Positions 59,327 through 64,000 of a DNA stretch of 64,000 bases are shown here, one piece after another. The position numbers were made by a program, and so were the translations under genes. The DNA comes from Fuscovulum ytuae. GTDB taxonomy: Bacteria; Pseudomonadota; Alphaproteobacteria; Rhodobacterales; Rhodobacteraceae. A model generated the notes under the pieces. That model did no database searches and had not been told where the DNA came from. It was given only the letters and a program-made list of their open reading frames with translations. How positions within the stretch are numbered: position 1 is the first letter of the stretch; every line of letters starts with the position of its first letter. The stretch is from the NCBI RefSeq assembly GCF_029953595.1, contig NZ_CP124535.1, positions 992,001 through 1,056,000 of the forward strand. The letters are read 5' to 3'.

Positions 59327-60394
59327 TCACGCTCCCCAGGTCCGGCGCAGCACCGAAAGCCAGTTGCCCCAAGCAAGCTTGCCGATCAGCGCCTCGTCAT
59401 AGCCATGCGCCCGCAGCGCCGCGATCAGGCGCGGCAGGCCCGCCGCGTCGGTGATCCCATCGGGCACGGTCGCCCCGTCGAAATCCGACCCGAAGCCCAC
59501 ATGATCCTCGCCCAGCCGCGCGATCAGATGGTCCAGATGGCGCAGCACTGCTTCCCATCCCATCGCCGGGTCACGCCGCCCATCGGGCCGCAGAAAGACA
59601 GTGGCAAAGTTCAGCCCCACCATCCCCCCGCTGTCGCGGATCATGTCCAACTGCCGATCCGTCAGATTGCGCGACGAGGGCGTGATGGCATGGGCATTGG
59701 AATGGGTGGCGACCAGCGGCGCATCCGACAGCCGCGCCACATCGTCAAAACCCTTTTCGTTCAGATGGCTCAGATCGATCAGGATGCCCAAACCGTTGCA
59801 TTCCTTCACCAGCCGCTTGCCCGCATCGGTCAAGCCCGGCCCAGTATCGGGCGAAGAGGGAAAGGCGAAGGGGACGCCATGGCCAAAGGCGGTTGGCCTG
59901 CTCCATACCGGGCCAAGCGACCGCAGCCCCATCGCATGAAAGGCATAGAGCGCGTCGCAGCCCGGATCGATGGCCTCGGCCCCTTCCATATGCATCACGC
60001 CCGCGATCGCGCCCGCCGCCCGCGCCGCCTCGATCTCTGCTGCTGTGCGACACAGCCGGAACGCCCCCTCCGACGCCCGCTCCATCCACATCAGCTGCGC
60101 CGCAAGATCCAAAGCCACCGCCTGACTGTCGCGCAGGGGAAGCGCCGCAGGCAAAGGCAGCGCATAGGGCGGACGGTCCATCAAGGCCTCCACCCCCAGA
60201 TCGTCCTCCTCCATGGGCGACGGGATATAAATCGCGAACATCCCCCCCGCAAAACCACCCGCCTTCATACGCGGCAGATCAAGATGCCCCTTCCCCTCGC
60301 CCAATAGCCAGATCGCCTCGCGCGCTTCGGGTTGCATCAGGATGCGGTAAAGGATGTCGTTATGGCCGTCGAAAACGGCAATCGGGTCGGTCAT
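59327..60394 (-). CDS. membrane dipeptidase family (peptidase M19) protein
   Basis: A 355-residue dinuclear zinc dipeptidase. The first metal pair is FDGHNDILYR (His11, Asp13); GVMHMEGAEAID supplies the bridging glutamate, then LIDLSHLNEKG, LVATHSNAHAITPSSRNLTDRQLD and HVGFGSDFDGATVPDGI. Despite the family name it has no signal peptide or membrane anchor and is probably cytoplasmic. GGGAG precedes the ATG. It lies 81 bp after cueR on the same strand. Confidence 0.93.
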   Translation of the reverse strand: MTDPIAVFDGHNDILYRILMQPEAREAIWLLGEGKGHLDLPRMKAGGFAGGMFAIYIPSPMEEDDLGVEALMDRPPYALPLPAALPLRDSQAVALDLAAQLMWMERASEGAFRLCRTAAEIEAARAAGAIAGVMHMEGAEAIDPGCDALYAFHAMGLRSLGPVWSRPTAFGHGVPFAFPSSPDTGPGLTDAGKRLVKECNGLGILIDLSHLNEKGFDDVARLSDAPLVATHSNAHAITPSSRNLTDRQLDMIRDSGGMVGLNFATVFLRPDGRRDPAMGWEAVLRHLDHLIARLGEDHVGFGSDFDGATVPDGITDAAGLPRLIAALRAHGYDEALIGKLAWGNWLSVLRRTWGA

Positions 60395-60475
60395 GGCGGG
60401 CTCCCTTCAACGCGGCCAGATTGGCACGCCGCGCAGACGGCTTGAAGCCCCCGCAAGGTCGGCCTCACACCCCGC

Positions 60476-60886
60476 TTAATCGCAACAGCCGCCCTCGCTG
60501 CGCCCTTCTGCCAGCCCCGTCAAAATCGGGCAATCCGGCCTGTGGTCGCCTGCACAACTGTCCACCAGATCGCGCAAGGTGGCCTGCATTGCGCGCAATT
60601 CGGCGATCTTGCCCTCCATGTCGCGCAGATGCGCCTCGGCCAAGGCTTTGACATCCGCACTGGCCCTTTCGCGATCCTCATACAGCGCCAAGAGCTTGCG
60701 GCACTCTTCGATGGTGAACCCCAACCCCCGCGCCCGCCCCAGGAAGGACAACTTGTGCAGGTCGCTTTCGCGGAAGGCACGATAGCCATTCGCGCCCCGC
60801 AAGGGCCGGATCAGCCCGATCTCTTCGTAATAGCGGATGGTCTTGGCCGGAAGGCCCGCGCGCTCGGCCACCTGACTGATATTCAT
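60476..60886 (-). CDS. cueR: Cu(I)-responsive MerR family regulator CueR
   Basis: A 136-residue MerR-type activator: HTH ([30 protein letters not shown]), wing ([28 protein letters not shown]), long dimer helix and the metal loop with Cys111 and Cys119, spaced as Cys112/Cys120 of E. coli CueR. A C-terminal GGCCD adds two more cysteines. The ATG overlaps the copA stop by 4 bp. It should act at the two CueR-type promoters at 63346-63376 and 63435-63465. Confidence 0.94.
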   Translation of the reverse strand: MNISQVAERAGLPAKTIRYYEEIGLIRPLRGANGYRAFRESDLHKLSFLGRARGLGFTIEECRKLLALYEDRERASADVKALAEAHLRDMEGKIAELRAMQATLRDLVDSCAGDHRPDCPILTGLAEGRSEGGCCD

Positions 60887-63324
60887 CCCCGTACCCCCCG
60901 CACAGAACGCAAGCGCAAGGCATTGCCCAAAACAAAGACCGAAGACAGCGCCATCGCCCCCGCTGCCAGCATCGGCGAAAGCTGTGGCCCGCCGAAGGGC
61001 ACCAGAAGCCCTGCCGCCACCGGGATCAACGCCGCATTATAGCCAAAGGCCCAAGTCAGGTTCTGCCGGATGTTGCGCATCGTGGCGCGGCTTATGCGGA
61101 TCGCATCCACCACCGCCAGCGGATCGCCCGCCATCAGCACCACATCCCCCGCCTCGATCGCCACATCCGTGCCGGTTCCCATCGCGAGCCCTACCTCAGC
61201 CGCCGCCAGCGCGGGCGCGTCATTGATCCCGTCGCCCACAAAGGCCACGCCGTCGCCCATGGCGCGCACGGCATCGCCCTTGCCTGCAGGCAGGATGCCG
61301 GCCTGCACATCATCCACCCCAAGCGCCGCCGCGATGGCCCCCGCCGTCACCGTATTGTCGCCCGTCACCATGGCAACGCGCAGGCCCATCTCGCGCAAGG
61401 CCCGCAGGGCCGCCACCGATCCGGGCTTCACCGGATCGGCCACCGCGATCAGACTGCGCGCCGCCTGCCCCTCGCCCACGAAGAGGATACCCTTCCCCTC
61501 AGCCGCCAGCCGCGCCGCATCCACCGCAAGATCGCCCGGCACATCGGCAAACATCCGCTGCGACCCGACCGCCACCATGCGCCCGCCGACCTGCGCCCTT
61601 GCGCCATAGCCCGGCACCGCCTCAAACCCCTCGGCCACCGGAACCGCCAGCCCTCGCGCCGCTGCCTCGGCCAGCACGGCCCCCGCCAAGGGATGCTCCG
61701 ACCCCGCCTCCACCGCCGCCGCCTCGGCCAATAGGTCCGCGCCGAGGATATCGCTGACCACAGGCCGCCCGGCGGTCAAGGTCCCCGTCTTGTCGAAGGC
61801 CACCACGCGCACCGATGCCAGACGTTGCAGCGCCTCGCCCCGACGAAACAGCACGCCCAGTTCCGCACCGCGCCCGGTGCCCACAAGAATAGAGACCGGC
61901 GTCGCCAACCCCATCGCGCAGGGGCAGGCGATGATCAGGACCGACACCCCCGCCACCAGCGCCGCTGCCACCCCCTGCCCCGCGATCATCCAGCCTGCAA
62001 AGGCCAGAACCGCAATCCCCATCACCACCGGCACGAACCACAGCGTCACCCGGTCCACCACCGCCTGCACCGGCAGCTTGGTGCCCTGCGCCTCTTCCAC
62101 CATGGCGACGATCCGCGACAGCACGGTCGCCGCCCCCACGGCCCGCACCTCCACGACCAAGGCCCCGGTCCCGTTCACTGTGCCCCCGGTCACCGCATCG
62201 CCCGTCCCTTTGGCCACCGGCACCGGCTCTCCGGTCAACATTGCCTCATCCACCGCCGAAGCGCCTGAAACCACCACGCCATCCACCGCCACCCGCTCGC
62301 CGGGTCGCACCAGAACCCGCATCCCCGGCACAAGGGCGGCGACCGGAACCTCGGTCCCGTCCTCCAGCCGCGCCTGACGCGGCTGCATCCCCACCAACCG
62401 CGCGATGGCCGCCCCCGCCCGCCCACGCGCCCGCGCCTCAAGGAACCGGCCCAGCAGGATCAACACCACGATCACCGCCGCCGCCTCGAAATAGACCGCG
62501 CGCGACGCCTCTGGCACCAAAGCAGGCGCAAAGGTCACGACCGTCGAATAGGCAAAGGCCGCGCCGGTCCCCACCGCCACCAGCGCGTTCATGTCGGGGC
62601 TGCCCCGCAAAAGCGCGGGAATGCCCTTTGCAAAGAACCGCCGCCCCGGCCCGATCAGAACCGCCGCCACCAACAGGAACTGCGCCCCCCACAGCGCCTG
62701 CATGGGGATCAGGCCCATCACCCAATGATGGAAGGCAGGCACCAGATGCCCCCCCATTTCCACCACAAAGACCGGGGCCGTCAGCACTGCCGCGATCAGC
62801 GTGTCCCGCGCCAAACGCTGCTGTTCGGCCACCGGATCATGTGGCGCGGCCTGTTCGATGGGCGATGCCGCATAGCCAGCCTTGGTCACAGCCGCGGCCA
62901 GCGCTTCGGCATCCGCGCCGCCTTCGAACAGCGTCACCGTCGCGCGGCGCAGCGCCAGATTGGCCACCGCCTCTTTCACACCGGGTTGCGCGCGCAATAC
63001 CCGCTCCACCCGGCCCGTGCAGGCGGCGCAGGTCATCCCCTCCACCCCCAGAACCACCGTGACTTCACGCGCCGGATAGCCCGCCTTGGCCAAGGCCGCC
63101 GCCAGATCGGCCGGTTTCGCCGGGGCCGCATAGGCGATATCCGCCGTCTCGGTCGAAAGGTTCACCGTGGCCCGCGCCACCCCCGGCTGCGCCATCAGCA
63201 CCCGCTCGGCGCGCAAAACGCATGAGGCGCAGGTCATCCCCTCCAGCCGCAGGCGCAGGCTGCGATCCGCAACGGGGGCGGCAGGGTTCGGGGCAGCGGA
63301 AAGGGAAAGCGCGGCATCGGTCAT
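60883..63324 (-). CDS. copA: copper-exporting P1B-type ATPase
   Basis: An 813-residue inner-membrane pump for Cu(I). Two N-terminal HMA domains (GMTCASC, Cys32/Cys35; GMTCAAC, Cys99/Cys102), eight membrane helices, the transport motif CPC in [13 protein letters not shown] (about residue 466), phosphorylation site DKTGTLT (about 512), SEHPLAGAV and [14 protein letters not shown] plus the MFGG-free C-terminus and linkage to CueR fix the substrate as copper/silver rather than zinc. AAGGAGATAT precedes the ATG. Co-transcribed with cueR. Confidence 0.96.
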   Translation of the reverse strand: MTDAALSLSAAPNPAAPVADRSLRLRLEGMTCASCVLRAERVLMAQPGVARATVNLSTETADIAYAAPAKPADLAAALAKAGYPAREVTVVLGVEGMTCAACTGRVERVLRAQPGVKEAVANLALRRATVTLFEGGADAEALAAAVTKAGYAASPIEQAAPHDPVAEQQRLARDTLIAAVLTAPVFVVEMGGHLVPAFHHWVMGLIPMQALWGAQFLLVAAVLIGPGRRFFAKGIPALLRGSPDMNALVAVGTGAAFAYSTVVTFAPALVPEASRAVYFEAAAVIVVLILLGRFLEARARGRAGAAIARLVGMQPRQARLEDGTEVPVAALVPGMRVLVRPGERVAVDGVVVSGASAVDEAMLTGEPVPVAKGTGDAVTGGTVNGTGALVVEVRAVGAATVLSRIVAMVEEAQGTKLPVQAVVDRVTLWFVPVVMGIAVLAFAGWMIAGQGVAAALVAGVSVLIIACPCAMGLATPVSILVGTGRGAELGVLFRRGEALQRLASVRVVAFDKTGTLTAGRPVVSDILGADLLAEAAAVEAGSEHPLAGAVLAEAAARGLAVPVAEGFEAVPGYGARAQVGGRMVAVGSQRMFADVPGDLAVDAARLAAEGKGILFVGEGQAARSLIAVADPVKPGSVAALRALREMGLRVAMVTGDNTVTAGAIAAALGVDDVQAGILPAGKGDAVRAMGDGVAFVGDGINDAPALAAAEVGLAMGTGTDVAIEAGDVVLMAGDPLAVVDAIRISRATMRNIRQNLTWAFGYNAALIPVAAGLLVPFGGPQLSPMLAAGAMALSSVFVLGNALRLRSVRGVRG

Positions 63325-63345
63325 GGATATCTCCTTGCCTCAGCC

Positions 63346-63376
63346 AAGGTAATCCTTCCCGTCACGGGAAGGTCAA
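63346..63376 (-). promoter_or_regulatory. CueR-type promoter/operator of copA-cueR
   Basis: On the minus strand -35 TTGACC (63371-63376) and -10 TACCTT (63346-63351) are 19 bp apart, the long spacer used by MerR activators. A 19-bp palindrome, CCTTCCCGT-C-ACGGGAAGG (63354-63372), fills the spacer. Confidence 0.88.
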
Positions 63377-63434
63377 GGCCCTCTCAAAACGAAAACTGCG
63401 ACAGGAAGACCCGCCCCCGCGGCCCAGCCTCCTC

Positions 63435-63465
63435 TTGACCTTCCCGCAACTGGAAGCCTCATATC
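63435..63465 (+). promoter_or_regulatory. CueR-type promoter/operator of copZ
   Basis: -35 TTGACC (63435-63440) and -10-like CATATC (63460-63465) with a 19-bp spacer. The spacer holds CTTCC...GGAAG (63440-63444 and 63452-63456), a weaker copy of the copA operator. Confidence 0.8.
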
Positions 63466-63503
63466 CCCTGCATCATCTTTGGCCGCATATAGGAACCCGC
63501 ATC

Positions 63504-63704
63504 ATGACCACGCTTTCGATCCCCGACATGACCTGCGGCCATTGCAAGGCCTCGGTCGAATCGGCCCTTGCCGCCTTGGGCGATGCAGGCACGGTCAGCG
63601 TGGACCTTGCCGCCAAGACAGCCACCGCCACCGGCCCCGCCACGTCCGCGCGCCTGCTAAAGGCGCTGGATGAGGTGGGATTTCCCGCAACCGTGATCGG
63701 TTAG
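63504..63704 (+). CDS. copZ: copper chaperone (HMA domain)
   Basis: A 66-residue single HMA domain: IPDMTCGHCKASVESAL with metal-binding Cys11 and Cys14, then VSVDLAAKTATATG and LLKALDEVGFPATVI, the beta-alpha-beta-beta-alpha-beta pattern. It would carry Cu(I) to CopA. Longer frames exist upstream, but the ATG at 63504 gives the complete domain and follows the CueR-type promoter directly. Confidence 0.93.
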   Translation: MTTLSIPDMTCGHCKASVESALAALGDAGTVSVDLAAKTATATGPATSARLLKALDEVGFPATVIG

Positions 63705-63746
63705 GCCCTTTTCCACCCCCCACCACCTGTTGCATCCGTCGCACAC

Positions 63747-63755
63747 TGTGGATAA
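63747..63755. other. isolated DnaA-box match
   Basis: TGTGGATAA, an exact complement of the consensus TTATCCACA, in the intergenic region after copZ. Only one exact copy was noticed here, which is not enough for an origin. Confidence 0.4.
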
Positions 63756-63856
63756 CTCGTCGTAAATTCGTCATATCCCAGACTTGCCGCAGCCGATTTC
63801 AGCGCTCAAGTAAAGGAAAGGGCGAAAACCGGGCATAACAGGACGCAAACAGGATC

Positions 63857-63988
63857 ATGGCCAAGAAACCCACCCCCACGCAGCAGCAAGGGGGCACCGC
63901 TGCCCCGCAGCAGCAACAGGACCAGACGCAGGGCACAACCCAGCAGCAAGGGTCCGCCCCGATCTTCAAAGACTGGGCCTCGATCTGA
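63857..63988 (+). CDS. small Gln-rich hypothetical protein
   Basis: A 43-codon frame starting MAKKPTPTQQQ, with about a third glutamine in three QQQ-type runs, and ending in a non-repetitive hydrophobic tail (APIFKDWASI). AGGAT is 4 nt before the ATG. No domain recognised. The ordered C-terminal motif and ribosome site suggest a real peptide, but the low complexity makes it uncertain. Confidence 0.45.
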   Translation: MAKKPTPTQQQGGTAAPQQQQDQTQGTTQQQGSAPIFKDWASI

Positions 63989-64000
63989 CCCAAGACGGAC

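Noticed and set aside
63720-63860. Replication origin suggested by an exact DnaA box and AT-rich sequence
   Set aside because: Only one exact box is present, with no clustered boxes and no dnaA, parAB, hemE or similar genes nearby.

Overview
The window is chromosomal DNA from a GC-rich alphaproteobacterium, most likely Rhodobacterales (Rhodobacter/Paracoccus-like family). This rests on the alphaproteobacterial usg gene, a Mur-type Fur without CxxC zinc pairs, a class II NrdJ reductase, the glgP-B-C-A-X-pgm order, a Fur-eno neighbourhood and strong GC bias at third codon positions. Genes are tightly packed, with many 4-bp start/stop overlaps. I see no insertion sequence, phage, integron, CRISPR array or rRNA, and only one tRNA.

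0-9 kb: the 3' end of an ornithine cyclodeaminase-like gene, usg, gyrA with a small overlapping gene, a DoxX membrane protein, trmFO-gluQRS (both RNA modification) and a BciB-like Fe-S flavoprotein. 9-16 kb: nrdJ with a candidate NrdR box, an EamA permease, Fur/Mur and enolase. 16-25.7 kb: an FAD oxidoreductase, two cupins, a desaturase, RarD, AnmK, TyrS, a CoA-transferase and a RamA-like corrinoid-activating protein. 25.7-31.3 kb: ECF sigma factor, its membrane anti-sigma factor and a secreted fasciclin protein; then a flavin reductase-like protein, a von Willebrand-factor-A protein, tRNA-Gly(CCC), a CHAP protein and RidA.

31.4-35.1 kb: the Entner-Doudoroff/pentose-phosphate entry operon zwf-pgl-pgi. 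36.2-40.5 kb: coxG-coxS-coxL-coxM, a form II (AYRGAGR) molybdenum hydroxylase. 40.5-44.8 kb: LuxR-type response regulator, FIST (NosP-like) sensor and PAS hybrid histidine kinase, an apparent signalling unit. 45-47 kb: a lytic transglycosylase lipoprotein convergent with a non-pyrrolysine MttB-family methyltransferase. 47.1-58.4 kb: the full glycogen operon. 58.7-64 kb: an NsrR-like Rrf2 regulator, a dipeptidase, copA-cueR divergent from copZ with two CueR-type promoters, and a tiny Gln-rich ORF.

Points that deserve a second look: a 14-bp operator-like motif shared by the zwf and glgP upstream regions; a cluster of six GAAAAATTTTC units forming three hairpins after nsrR; an intergenic repeat present near 0.3 kb and 15.9 kb in opposite orientation; the regulator-FIST-kinase unit with an NsrR homologue 14 kb away; and RamA and MttB homologues encoded apart without a corrinoid protein in the window.
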